DNA from: Polytrichum commune
Taxonomy: Eukaryota > Streptophyta > Polytrichopsida > Polytrichales > Polytrichaceae
Length of the DNA stretch: 64,000 bases
NCBI GenBank assembly: GCA_950295325.1
Contig: OX485808.1
Coordinates: 15,646,527 to 15,710,526 of the forward strand
Direction of reading: 5' to 3'
Shown here piece by piece: positions 34,231-47,700 of this stretch. Under the pieces are notes generated by a model that worked only from the letters and a program-made list of their open reading frames with translations, ran no database searches and was not told where the DNA came from. Positions within the stretch are counted from its first letter, which is position 1; each line of letters opens with the position of its first letter. A program made the translations under genes and the position numbers.

Positions 34231-35894
34231 TTCACCTCCAAAATGTTTGATAAATTGACCTTGTACATTTAACAAAATTTGAGCATGTACATTAATCTCT
34301 TTAAGCCTTAAGTCTATACAATGTTCATTATTATATCCACACCTAGTATCCACACACTCCTCAAATACATGTTTTCAAACGAGCCACTCGGGGCCGAGGC
34401 CCCCCTGTTGGTGGGAGGAGGAGGCCCCTCGTAGGAGAGGCAGTTCATTTGAAACGCAACGAGAGTATGCGGGTGTGAAGTTAAGGCCGAAGTCAATCAT
34501 GATCTGCTCAATAAGGGGGGGGGGGATGACCCAAAAACAAAAACTTAGATTGATATCTTTGAGGTATAATTACATGTTGGCTTTGTGATCTTCACATTTC
34601 CTCATCCAAAAAACACAACGTAGATTGTTCACAATAGGCCTCCATTTCGAGCTAACTTATGATTAGTGTAACTTAATGTAACTCCTTTGGGGTATCCCAC
34701 TTACATTTTGAGATGGCCCTAGCGTGCATTAAAAGCACAATCAGATATAGCAAAATGATGATGGTAATTGGAACTACACAAAGGAGGTAATTGATAGCAT
34801 CAACAAACAAAAGAGAATCTACCAAGACTTTGTGCAAGATGAAATGATCAAATCAAGAACACAATACAAGTTACGTATTTGAGGATCACAAAGATAACTC
34901 CATTTGAATCTCATGCACACCAAACCCGAAATCTGAAACCTTCTAGCATGTAAAAAGAAGATTAATTACTGTGGTAGGGTGTTTCTGCAATTTTTATTTG
35001 TAAAATAAACATAGGCTTGTTATAAAATCAAACACTTGACTACACTATTTATCTCATTTAGTGAGGGTGGGATAATAGTGCGTGTGGGAAATTAGTGAAG
35101 GTGATACTAAATTTCTTCATGCTATGAAATTAGTGCCACCATAAGATCTAGGAAGCATTGTTCATCCTCGCACTATTCACTGAAAGTACCAACACTATTT
35201 ACTATAAATAATATACTCACAACAAAACTATTCACAACATTCATGCTATTCATACCAACATCAATGTCTCCTTATTATCTAACTTTCTTTCCCAAATTAG
35301 TCTAGTTCAAGTGATATGAGGTGAATCAACAACAAACCTATAGGGGGTCAAGTTTTGATATTGGATGGATGAGATATACGCTTGTATGCAATAATTCCCC
35401 CTCTCCAAATATTTTGGACTTGTGTATGCAGGTAGATTAGCTGGTTTATTCACAAACAGGTAGATTTCATGCAGGGACAGTCGAGTAAGCATAATGAACT
35501 GAAATGTTTTACAAACAACACACAACATCACAAGTGTAGGATAAATTGTCGACCAAGTCCATTCCACTTTATATAATAATGCTAAAAGTACAGTTTATGT
35601 TGGGAGGACAGCCTAGTGTTGATGTCCAATTGCCTGGGGTAAAAGAATCTCTCAGATGGCACATAGTATACTACAGTCCCATAATTTAGCTAATACTTGT
35701 CCCAAGAAAACTTTGATGTGTCGATTTTTTTTCCTAAGTTTCTCCACATTACGATATAAGGAAGCTGCTGATGCCCCATAAATGCTTGGCTTGTAAGACG
35801 TCTCTTCCTTCACCAAAGGAACAACATTTCCATAATGGCCATGTCCCACAGAAATGGTTGGGGACAGAATGCTTACAATTACGGCTTGTGTTAA
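34231..35894. other. Spacer, no gene seen
   Basis: AT-rich. It holds a G9 run near 34517 and a GC-rich palindromic patch at 34390-34430. No gene. Confidence 0.4.
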
Positions 35895-36766
35895 TTACAA
35901 CTTTGATTTAAGTTCCTCAGCAACTGCATCAATGAACTTTTCAGTGCCGAGATAGTCCTTCTTAGTGACTCTGTAATCCAATGCAGACCATGTCAGGCAC
36001 CCAGGAGAGATAATGTAATAGTGTTGATGATAAATCGGTAGAAATGGCAGGACGTCACATGCAATAGTGATGATACTCATCGGAGGTTATTAGCGAGATG
36101 ACTAATTTGCAGCAAAAAGCACAACAATCTTCAGAAGTCTTCTTAGAATTAGGGTCTACATACTTTGGGCCATGAGTCAAGATAGCAAGGTCCTTCGTCA
36201 TCTTTCCAGAGTCCACGATGGACACACAAGCTGTTTCCAATTTTTCAACGAACTCTTCCCGTCCAATAATCGTCCAATAATCGTCTGCATTCATAACAGA
36301 AGCTTCAAAATTAGATATGTGTACACTTCTGATCAAACATACTATACGAAGGAAAAGACAGTAACAGATGAATGACAAGATTGTTCACAAGATTGCCAGT
36401 GATTGTCTACTGTAACGATCTATATTCAAGTGAAACTTTATACAGCTTTGAGAAATGGCAAGAGTACCTGTGGACATCACCATCATGGTTATTACACGCC
36501 CACACATACCCTCCCTCACTCTTCAGGGCGTATGCAACCATGTGATCAACCAGCCTGTGCTCGTACACGTCACCAATATGCACACCACGCAAAGATCCAT
36601 CACGACTTACACCACGTGTCCTGCAGACTATTTATCCTAACAAATACTTTACACAGGCCATCAGACAAGGGGATTCCGATTATGGTTTGAAATACATACC
36701 AATAGAGTTGCTTACCAGATTCCTGCATCCTTAAACTTGGCCTCCCACCCATCATTCACAAAAACC
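35895..36766 (-). pseudogene. NADP-isocitrate dehydrogenase C-terminal relic
   Basis: Minus-strand pieces of cytosolic-type ICDH appear in order: GWEAKFKDAGIW (ending 36716), [20 protein letters not shown] and [11 protein letters not shown] (about 36560-36460), EKLETACVSIVDSGKMTKDL with HGPK (ending 36164), and VTKKDYLGTEKFIDAVAEEL with TAA (35970-35895). The last intron is still perfect (GTATGT to CAG, phase 2). About 90 residues are missing between the second and third pieces, including the region with the GTVTRHYR NADP-contact motif, in only about 100 bp of DNA. No AG stands before YEHRL. The third exon begins with a doubled GATTATTGGAC. The N-terminal two thirds are not upstream. Confidence 0.85.
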
Positions 36767-38774
36767 TAAGAGGAAATTGTGTCCAAATAGTTTTAGGACT
36801 CCTTGACAAATATGAATGGATTATAACTTAGTGACCACTTATTAACCGGTACTGGGCATCTACATTTGGTGATACTTATTCAATTGTTACAGAGTCCACA
36901 ACTGACACTGCAACCCTCTTGCCAACTCTTCTATACCATATGGAAGACCAACTCACATATGCAAGACCGAATCAATGTGAAGGATATGTGAATGAGCTCA
37001 CCTGGACATGCTCACTTTCACTTTTATAATCTTGTAGTGGACATGATCACGGTGATCGTGAAACTTGCCAACATATCATGAATGCCATGAAAGTTGTCGA
37101 TTGATTGACAGTGATCCTACATGAGCCAGAACTCGATTATGGTATGAATGCAAAATATTCTCAAACCCTAGTTGAATGTAGTATGAGGGCACTGAGAATT
37201 GTGCAGTGAGTGTTTCAATCTCCACACTTTAGCTACACACTACAGTATTGATGATCACTGATACCATGTGTGAACACTTCACGTCTTAAGGTATATCAAA
37301 GGGAATTTCAACTCCAGACATTTCCGGTCTTCGGATGGGCTTGTATTTTCAAATTTCACACTAAAAGCAGAGATGTAAACTAATCAAGATGATAATGTGA
37401 AGATTTTTTAATGACCACATAAGCATTCTTAAATGTGTTCATTAAATCTATACTGAACATATACTCAAGTTTTACCACGAGACATATGTTTGAAGTCCAT
37501 TCTCATATACAATCATTGTCATATATCACTCAAAAGAATCTACATGATGTCATGTCTTCATGGATGAATCATTGTGATGAGTTATAATAATAACCTTTCT
37601 GCTCTTGGATGACAAGTCGGCTATGAACGCACATCTATTTGGGTCATTGATCTTACTTGGAGGTTGTCATGTCTTCAGAAAACATGTTTATGCTGTTTAT
37701 GTAGAAATGATGCCCTTCAGTGCGTTTCTCAATGGAGAATAAGTTTTGTATTCACTTTGAAAGGGGATGATGATGAGTACTTTAGGTTTGCAAACCTTGA
37801 CCAGTATACCATAAAATAAAGAATCAAGCGAGATAGTTCATCAAATCTTTTAGAGCTCCATACTCAATACACAACAATAAAAAAGAATCAAACAGAAATT
37901 AGCATGAGATAGAAAACAAATCACACATGCGGCAATAGCCAAATATTGTTTCTGCTACCGATCTCCAGAGGTAACAGGAAGACTCAAGCAGATTGTTGAT
38001 TAGTGTGTCTACTGGTACCTCAACTTCATCGACACAAGAATACCAGGAGAGATAAGACAAACAAAGCCAAAGTTTGGTTTATTTGAGGAAACACCCCATT
38101 TTTTTTCAAAGAGGGCTTTGACAAGCTCCCCCTCTTAGGAATCCTCCAAAGCGCTGATACTAATTGTTTGAAGCACTCTAAATGCGTGCATGGATTCCAA
38201 AGGGAGTACCAACGTTAGTGAGACGACGTCTAGTTGTAAGTTACTGATAAGAAGATGTTCACTACCTCCTCGAGAAAGAAGAAGATTCAACAAATTGATC
38301 AATTGAGAAACGAGATTGTGTTCGGAAGAACAGAGTCTAAAGAATCTATGAAGTGACCATTTACTACTCCATGTTGGGTTTCATACATTTCGGAACAACC
38401 TCCTCTGTTTTTAATTTTTAATTTATAGTTTCCGACCAAACAACATCACAATGTCAAACAATCTACTTAAATGACATAGACGATAAGCTTGATGCATCCA
38501 AGGATCCTGCTCAGCGTATATTCTGTGGCGGGCGAAAGAGTGCAAAGGTAATTTTACATCCTCGAAAGGTCTGATACCAAGTAGTTAGCTAACCCCAGGC
38601 AAAACCCCACAAGGCTAACGTCGATCATCATCATATCAGCAAGGAATTAAGATTCAGATGACCTAAGTTCTTATAGCAAAAACCTGCAGCACCTCCTCCT
38701 ACACAAATTGGTCGGATTGAAACAAAGACGAATCTCCTATTGCAATTGTATGTTCTCGCGAATCATTGTTTTTT
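36767..38774. other. Spacer, no gene seen
   Basis: No further ICDH exons or other gene. It holds dispersed repeat copy 3 at 37800-37970. Confidence 0.4.
37800..37970. repeat. Dispersed repeat copy 3
   Basis: Third member of the family seen at 30735 and 32580, with CTCCATACTCAATACACAAC and CACACATGCGGCAATAGCCA. Confidence 0.6.
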
Positions 38775-38844
38775 CCTCAATTTCTTCTCGAATAGATGTG
38801 GATGGTGTGTAATCTGGGTTTTGTGTTTCGAGAAGAAATTGAGG
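38775..38844. repeat. Perfect 18-bp hairpin
   Basis: CCTCAATTTCTTCTCGAA (38775-38792) and its exact reverse complement (38827-38844), with a 34-nt loop. A partial third copy, CGAGAAGAAATTGCGGCACTG, stands at about 39092. Confidence 0.8.
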
Positions 38845-39244
38845 CACTGCAGAACGTCCCGCGGGAATGAGGAGTTTTTTCATGACTGCAGAATTTGATT
38901 GGACTAAAATTAAGAGGACTCGCAAATCCACGATCCCAACAGGAACCTGCCGTAAGCAGTGGAAAAAATTGGCCGAACAGTGTTTGTGAAGGAGAGCGCA
39001 CTCGAAATCCTAAATAAGATGATTGAAAACCCTCCGCTCTCTCGTGATAATAAAACACAAAATGAGATAACCCACAAGCCACATTAGCATCGAGAAGAAA
39101 TTGCGGCACTGACCCCTGCATCCCCATCGCGAATGAGCTCAAACTAACCCTAACCCTAAAACGAATTGGTGACGTGGCCGCATGAGAAGCCAGCATTTCG
39201 GCAGGAGGCTCTAGGCCTCCTCCTCGATAAGAAGAGTGATCCAT

Positions 39245-41787
39245 TCAGGTCCACTTACCTTGTACATCAAGGGCCAGTTCGTTCTACCTAGACTTCACTA
39301 GACTAGTTTGAGGGTCTTTGATGCTATTTTCAAAGTCAAACTAGTGTTATAAAGAATTTCATTGCTTATTTAAATTCCCAATGGATAAATTTACCTAGAA
39401 ACAATGGGGACACCTCAAAGTTGACTAACCTAGCCCCAAATTATTTTACTATACAAGTTGGAACTTTGGAATGGCAAGGACACATACCGTAGTTCTCTAG
39501 CAATTTGGGCACCTTTTCTACCTAATGATTAATTAAAGTGCGAAAGTAAATTAGGCAACCCAAAAAAAATAAAAAATGGCCAAATTCAAAAAGTAATTTG
39601 AAATAAGTTAGACATGATTCATTCATGTTTGCTTGTCTCAGTCCCGTTTTTATGGTAGTGTATCAACATGACAACAAATTCATGCTTGTATTGTTTTTAG
39701 ACCATGAGTAAGATTGATGCCACGTGAAGACACTATTGAAGTTATTTGGTGCTAGTTTGTTGGATTCCAATGAATATCACTTGCATTATTGTGATTTTAG
39801 GCACTCTTTGAATGTGTGTTTTTTTTTTTTTTTTTGTACACTCAACCAAATTAATTTCCCAAAAATTTGGGCACCTTTAAAATTAATTATTTTCAACCCA
39901 AGCTACTAGAGAGCTACAATAGACATGACACAGTCACCATTCCAACATTCCAAAGTAGTCGGCTCTCAACAATGGCATAGTGACTAGACAATGCAAGGAT
40001 GGGCCAATCCATCAATTCATATACATGCGTGCAATGGACCTAGTTAGCACGAGCCCATGTTAACATCCTATATAATGGACAATGTGTGTGGATGTGGTGG
40101 TGAGACCATTGTCCCACTCTTCCCCACCATTCCCAAAAATTTTGGGGATCATGTTAAACTGACATGACCAAAGTTTATTCAATGCACAAGGGCAATTGGA
40201 TAGGATGGTAAAAGTCCAAGCTAGTGCTATACATTTGAAAACTTTCGAACAACAAGGATGCAAGAACGCAAGGGCAATTAACACAATCACCATTCCAAAA
40301 TTTCAAAAATGTCCGCCCTTAATAACAACTTGAGGATGGTACAAGGATGACCCAAGATTTTAATTCATATGCAATGGTGCAACTACACAAGCCCACACTA
40401 GTTGTACTACACCTAGTTGTGATAATTCATGTCACTTAATATTCATAGAGGTTGTAAAGTAACATTGTTCATATTTTATAATGTCCAACCTACCTATTAA
40501 TATGTACTTCATTTATAAATCAAACTCCATAGTAATAAATTACAACTTTACATAATTCCAAATAATAGATGATGTCAAATACCTTAATCAATTCACTACG
40601 CTACATAGGATATTTAGTGTTTGATTATATTTAATGTTGTTACCACCCTACCTACTCAACACTAGTTTTCAAAATTTTGACAATTAGTGTTAGAAGATAT
40701 GCTAGAAGATATGATGAAATTCTCCTTTTGTCATTGTTATTTTTTTTTCCCATATCCTTACTAACACTAAATGCAAACATGTAACTTCCACATATTACCA
40801 TAGTTGATATTTAGTATTTGAGTTTACATTTAATGTTACTTACTTTCATAGGGTTTTTGATATTTAGTGTATGCGCCTGTATTTAGTGTATCAAACACTA
40901 AAGATCCTATTTAGTGTACTTTAGTCAATGCCAGACACTGGTTCATTGGAAGAAAATGTGATTAGGGGTATGGAGTTTTGACTTTTTACTGTAAAAGAGA
41001 ATTGTCTGATATGTGCAATCCACCAAGAAATCCAGAATACTTTTTTCTTACAACTTTTGCATCTCTAAGGGTTCTGAAAGTTAAAATGACAACCTTCATG
41101 ATTCACAATTTCTAACTGGATGGGACAATTCCCAATCTGATCCAATGGTCAAATTGTCTGCGGAGTTGGAACTGCCCACAATACTTAGGGCTGCATACCT
41201 CAACTTCAAAGAGGCCTGCTTCAAGAATCTTTGGGTACCAAAACTCAGCTCCTTCAGTAGAGTTTTCAAACCCCAAATCTGATTAAACTGGGTGTTTAGG
41301 ATGCAACCCCTACCGCATATTTTGCAATCATAAAGGCAGTACAAACAAACGTAGGGTAAATTCAAGTGCAGTATTGGTAATGTTGGGCACGGATACAGAT
41401 CTGAATAGCGCGATTCCCACTCTGCTTCCAGAAACTGAACGTGTGTTGGGAAGCACCATCCAGGCCATCAGCAATTCTGAACATTGCAGAAACTTTCCAC
41501 ATGGTTGAATCAAATGTCAATTGCACAGAAACTCAATCAGTGACCTTCACAGGCGTAAACTACATAAGCTCCTGGATTAGGGGAACAGAGTGCAGGAAGA
41601 AGGTCAAGCTTCACCCCACTTTCCAACACCTGGCACTCAAGAACAGACAGATAATCAATTTGTGAGAGAGAAAAGTTGAACCCAGCCATGAAGAGTCAAA
41701 TAGCTCTCCAAACATGCATACGTACATTTGTCCTTAAGCCGAAGCATCGAATGGCAGTCCAACCAATGACACAGATTACCATGAAAC
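39245..41787. other. Spacer, no gene seen
   Basis: Low-complexity AT-rich sequence, with a T17 run at about 39821 and a pair of about 140-bp direct repeats at 39928 and 40278. Several TATTTAGTGT tracks lie at 40612-40920. Confidence 0.4.
39928..40420. repeat. Direct repeat pair, period about 345 bp
   Basis: CACAGTCACCATTCCAACAT at about 39931 and CACAATCACCATTCCAAAAT at about 40281 both lead into an ordered match (GGATGGNNC, TTCATAT, GCAATGG, GCCCA). Confidence 0.6.
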
Positions 41788-44700
41788 TCAAATTTGGGGT
41801 AAACTTGAGGGCTGCATGGATCCAAGCTCTGATAAACTTGAAGGCTGCATGGATCCAAGCATATGTCGGACAACTGTAGAATGGTAATCAAAGGAGGTGC
41901 AGAGTTGCTTTGTGGAAGCCGCTATCCAGCGTTCAGTGAGCTCAAATGGAATAGCATTGTAATCACCCTGCTCACGGTCCTTCATTGCACCGCGGATCTC
42001 GTCGAGAAGTTTTGTCAGCTCAGCTGCTGCAGCAACTTCCTGCTCCTGAAAGCCAATTACATAAAAACAGTCAACAGGTCAGATTTACATGCGTATAGAA
42101 TTGCTATGTTGTCAGCAACTAAGCAGTAGGAAATAGTTCCAACTGTTTCACCACCAAACAAAGGTTGCTTCAAAAGTTGCAAATTTCAGGGCAATTTCCT
42201 TGAGCTGCATCCTCTTGCATGCTTCTAGTTTCACTACCTCCCTAGTTGTCAATTTCTACCTGATCATTTTGTACTATAAAAAATCCAAATAGGTGAAGTT
42301 AGGATTATTTAGCCATCTCTAAATAATCCAATTTGACTTTTGGCCATAAAGAAAATCATGAATGGCCAAGGTCAGTTAAGGACAAATCACATGAAGATTC
42401 TTATCCTGGTAGCAGTCATTAAGAATAGGATTTTGAACTTTGACTACAGCTGGTAAGATATTCAATAGGTTTACAAGAATCCCTGACCATGAGCTCTATG
42501 GTTAACAGGAAAGATAGGAAGGATCAAGGCACTGAGAGTTATAGCTATGGTGGAGGATTAGCACAAGGTGCATTCAATTGCTGTTGACACTCTGAAATGC
42601 CCAGGAGAAGCAGGAGAAGAAATTTCAATGCCAAGAGGGATATGGTGCAATGAGTTGTAGAAGGAATCACTGAATCTCATTCACTAACTGTTAAATGGCT
42701 AGCCACTGAAAGTCTGTACTCCCTTGAAGAGTTCTGACATTGATGAACATAGTTTTAAAATCTGCAGAAAGAGTTTGCCATCAGATCCTAGCTACTAAAA
42801 GGAGGACACAGATGTCTATGGCATGAAGTATGTTCTTCTCCTATCTGTACATATCTGGACTTTAGAAAGAATTCGAGAATCATATATCAAACCTTGTTGT
42901 CAAAACTGCAGGTTTGAATACAGTACTTATATGAAACAAATGATGCAATGCAGCATGCTACCAAATGTTATACTTTTTTGTCATGGAAAAAGACAGAAAT
43001 ATGGTCACAGGCCACTCGTACACTAGGAGATAACCACAGAACTGCAACAGCAGGTGCAGAAGATGCTTTTAACCAGATGCTGCAAATCTCCACTGTCCAT
43101 CGAAGTCTCCAGATTAAACTCTGATATGGTGATATTCTTCGCACTAAGGTCACATACCTAGCATGAAGGTGCCTTCATGATGCAAAAAGAGGTCACTACA
43201 AAATGAAATAAAAATGTCCTCAAAACAGCACCCTGATAAAACTTCTGATAAGACTCAAGGAAGAAGCAACACGCAAGACTCTGATAAACTTAGCCTGTTT
43301 ACACGTGACAGACTCATAAAATTGTTTTTGCTGAACATTTTCTCGATATAAAGTCACTATCTGAATTTTACAAATTTACATGACATTTTTCCATCCAAGT
43401 CCTTTAAGGTATTTCAGAAAGCTACCTTTTGTTGTGACCTAGATATTCATAGTTGAGACAATTTCCCAATAAACATTCTCTAGCAGATAATCCCTCCCCT
43501 GCTTCTGATAACCGAGTCACCAACATACAGCTGTGACCTGTGGCAGCATCTTTTAGATTGCAAAAGCTCTTCCACACCCAACTTCATGATCTTTCTGTGC
43601 CAGTGATTAGAGGTGACTATTTCAGTCCAAACTGCAAACTCTCTTTGTTTCAAGTCTCAGCTTTAGGCTAGAAACCTGGCCTTAGTTTCTGTAACCTGAT
43701 ATATCCCCTGCGCGTGATTTGTTCAAACACTCTAAACGCAAGTGTGAATACCAACCCTCAGAGAGAATGATCCATTGCACCCACCCAGCCTGATCCTATG
43801 TTGACACAGTTGCTCTGAAGACTAAAATCGTGTGAGTTTCTAATGTTGAGCATCCACGTGTAAATAGGGGATGTGGGAAACTAACACACCCGCACAACCC
43901 CCAGTTCAGTTATGGCACCATAGACACCACCACTGTCCTTCATACTGAAAACATGCCATTTTGGGAAGTAAGGAGGGGACCTGTGCAGTGGCCACTTCAG
44001 CAGAAGCTGCCTCAGAGAGCGGACGTTGATTGAAAGATAGAGCTTGCAACCTCTGATTCATCATATTCTTTCCAGCCATTCTAGCTTTCTTCTTCAAAGA
44101 GAACTGTTCTTCTGAGCCCCCTCTTGCATCAACCTTTCTTATTTTTTTCTTGACAACTAGGGCCTCTTCATTCTCAGGCAATGGTAATTTGGCCTTCAGT
44201 AACTTTGCTCTTGCTGCTTTCTTTACGGAGCTACCAACAGGAGATTTCTGTGTCAATTGGGTGACATCCACTTGTGGGCTTATCCATTCAAGGACTACTC
44301 CTTGTTGAGAAGTTTGAGGCTCTGGTTGGTTGACCAGGAGAGTCTCTGTTTGCCTCCTCTCTTTCAGAGAGGGCACTTTCTTCAGTTTAGGAGTTACTTC
44401 CTTCTTGACCTCGGCTTTTTTTTCAGGAGTGATTTTCTTTGCCCGAACTCTTTTGTCTTTCACTTCTCCAACGAGCTGAGTTAGCTTGGGCTTTGCACCT
44501 ACAATTTGAAAGTTGCGAATACCAACAGCCATGGCATATAGTTGATTGAGAAGTTCTCTGTTGCTTGAAGCGCCTTCATGATTTACATGTATGCGCTCTC
44601 TAGCATTGTTGTCAACATCCCTGTGCCCCAGAACATGTCAGAAGGGGAGCAAACTTTAAAGGATGTGATGACCTTTTGTAAATTCACTTCTCACATTTCC

Positions 44701-47700
44701 AAATAACATAAAAAATGGTTACATTAAAGTTACACACAACTGCAGACAAAGCACTCATTCACGCACCTCCCGTCCTCTTCCTCAAATTTAAATATGTCCT
44801 GCACAAAGTAAGAAATATTTTAGCTTTTGATTACTCTCTGTTACTCATGTATGTAACTGACACTTGACCTTCAAAATTAAAACCCTAGTTCACTCCAAAT
44901 GTGTTAATTATGATATGAACAAAATTAGAGTCAACAAAGGCTCCAAGAACCTCTCGAACACAAATCATGGGGTGCGATCAAATAACTACCTCTTATTGAC
45001 CCAGTGACCATCAATGAAAGCATGTGTAGATCATAACATTACATCATAATATTCCTTTGGCCTAAGGTCAGGCTAAGCAGGAGTCTTCAATTATGTTGTA
45101 CCACTGACAAGAAGATGCAATCCCGCACAATAAAATTGCAAAATCATCAACACCATATACAGAACTATCAGTAGTTACTGAAAACATCAAAGTTATACAA
45201 GTACTATGACATTCATAGCGAACATGGCAAGTGTGGAATAGGTTTGGTGTCACAACCTGAAAACCTCGTGACTTGGCACCAAGATATCCAACACAAGAAG
45301 GAGCTCCACATCTACACTCTATCTTATTTCCTCCAAACCACTGGAAGTTGTAGTCATATGTGAGTTCCTCTCCCATCTTGATATCCCTCAGTGCAAATAT
45401 GCCAATGCGCACCTCCCCTAGAACTGTCCACTTCCTTGTGACACAATTGGGCTCACTGCATATAGCAACATGTACCTCATCAAACAAGCACATTGAAAGT
45501 CTCAAGGTCAACCAAATATTGATAAGTACAAATAGGACCTTTGAGATTGTTCCTGATAGGAGTGATCATGAATTCTCTCAAGATATTCAAGCTGGGTCCT
45601 CATAAAGCACTACATTTATGTATCAGATGGTAATTCTAGTACCAGGAATGGTTAATAAAGCGTGCAAGGCTGCCTTTTCTGGTGGCATCCAAAAACTCGT
45701 TACCATCCAAAGAAATAATATACTTGTCCTTCACACCTGCACAAAATCCCTTCAAATCATTGGTACAGAAACAGGAGGAAGCCCAACGAATCCTAATATT
45801 TCCTTCCTTTCACCAGAAATAGTGTGTGCAATGTATGAGCTAAAGTATTCACTTGCTTTGATAACAAGGAGGCCAGAATGATGAAGACAATAGATATTCA
45901 ATGGGAGTTACTCTGTCAGGTACAAAGTCCATAAATGGTGAAGAGATCTCTACCTGCCTCCTCATATACATGGACTCGCGACTGAGCAACTTTGTCTGAT
46001 ACCACCTCGCCACAGTACTCTATTACAAAGTCTCCTTTCTATTCCACCAACAGAGATTATGATCAGAATACAGTGCTGCGGCTTGCCCTTCAACCAATTA
46101 AACAAGTGTAGCAAATTGCAGCAATTGAAAACTTAGATTAAATTACAGGGCATGTTCATAGTGTAGACTTTAACAATACGCTCTTTCTTTGGATGCATTC
46201 TCTTTCCAAATTCTAGAAGGAACTCAAAAGTGTACATCATGATTATGCAAATTTGTACAGTACATTGAAAAACAGCACAGGGTGGAAACCTACCACCTAA
46301 GGGGTTAATCAACACGATTGAACTCTTAGAAGTATATGAGAAAAAATTAAATTGGTTACAAAATCTTTACTTCATGTCCTGTCTATTCCCCGAGATTGTG
46401 TAGTAAATGGATGTCTAAATGCTATCTTTCCAACGCCCAGTCCTCTACTTCTTAAGCTAGAGATGCAATGATCAAACCTAAGCAAGACATGAATCATAAG
46501 CACTCATATCCACCTCTCCACATGTTTAGACTATGACAACTTCATTTAATAAACTAGTTGCTCAAAACATCCAATTAACCTCTAACTTGTTATCAGTCAC
46601 ATAGATCTAAATCCGTCTTATCCATTGCCTAGACAAACAAAATTGGAAAACTGACAAGTATATTTTTCTATATGAAGTTGAAGAGATCACCACACCCTGA
46701 TATCCTGGTCAGCAAGAAGGCCCCACCCACGGACATCTGTTTTCACCATCTGTACTTTGGCATATTCACTTTTCTGAAATTTCTGCATACAGCAAACCAA
46801 CAAAGCTCATGTCTTTACAGGATTCTTGTTGAGTAGCTCAGAAAAAATAATCAGGTAGGTGATGCACGATACTGTTTTAACAAGGAATATGCATGGTTAC
46901 AAGTCTTTGACCTCCCAGATGTTATATAGGCTGCAAAAGAATTTTAAAGAGATTCCTCTAATTTTCTCAGCTGAAATCAGGTACCCATGACAAACAACAA
47001 AACTTTCTTAGGATTTCTTACTTGATTTTGACACAGGTTGCCACAAGGACAATGACCAGGAGTACATTCAACACTGGTCAATGTATTCAAGCAAAGCTCT
47101 TTGCATTCAGTGTCAACAGCGCAGACACACACTGCAATGTCGTCCTCTTTCTGCACAACGTGCCTTCACAACACAAAAACAAACCAGAATAAGGTTTCTA
47201 AGCCTTTTATATGCAAGGAATAAACACTTGATAGTTTCCTTGCAATATACATGTGCACGTCAATAAGAGATCTGAGTGCCTTAAAGGACTCTGCAGACAG
47301 ATCTAAGGCACCTTCAAAATGTACGTATATGGCAACGAGGAGGCAACCTTACAGTCCAAGTGTGTCTAACAGCAAAGGTTGCAAAAACAGTAACATCAGT
47401 GCTTTTGCACCAACATGACACCAACACATATGCAATCTCACATTGCTCTTTTCATTGCCAAGCACGTGAATGAAGTACCTACTACACCATCAGCCACATC
47501 CATGATTCAGGAATTAAATACACAAGACGGCATTTTAAATAAGTGGGAGCAAAACATACTCTCTTTGAGCATATTCATTCTGCCTGATATTCTCATACTT
47601 AGACAGCATGTCCCATTGCTCCTCCTCTGGCACAGGTGTCTGTGGGATATCCACTTCCTCGTCCACCTGCTTGGCCTCTGTGCTGACTGTCTTCATAAGA

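Noticed and set aside
39140-39160. CTAACCCTAACCCTAAA resembling telomere repeat.
   Set aside because: Only about two units; too short to be more than chance or an interstitial trace.
38777-39244. 155-codon minus-strand frame.
   Set aside because: No recognisable domain, it overlaps a hairpin and repeats, and there is no splice or start support.
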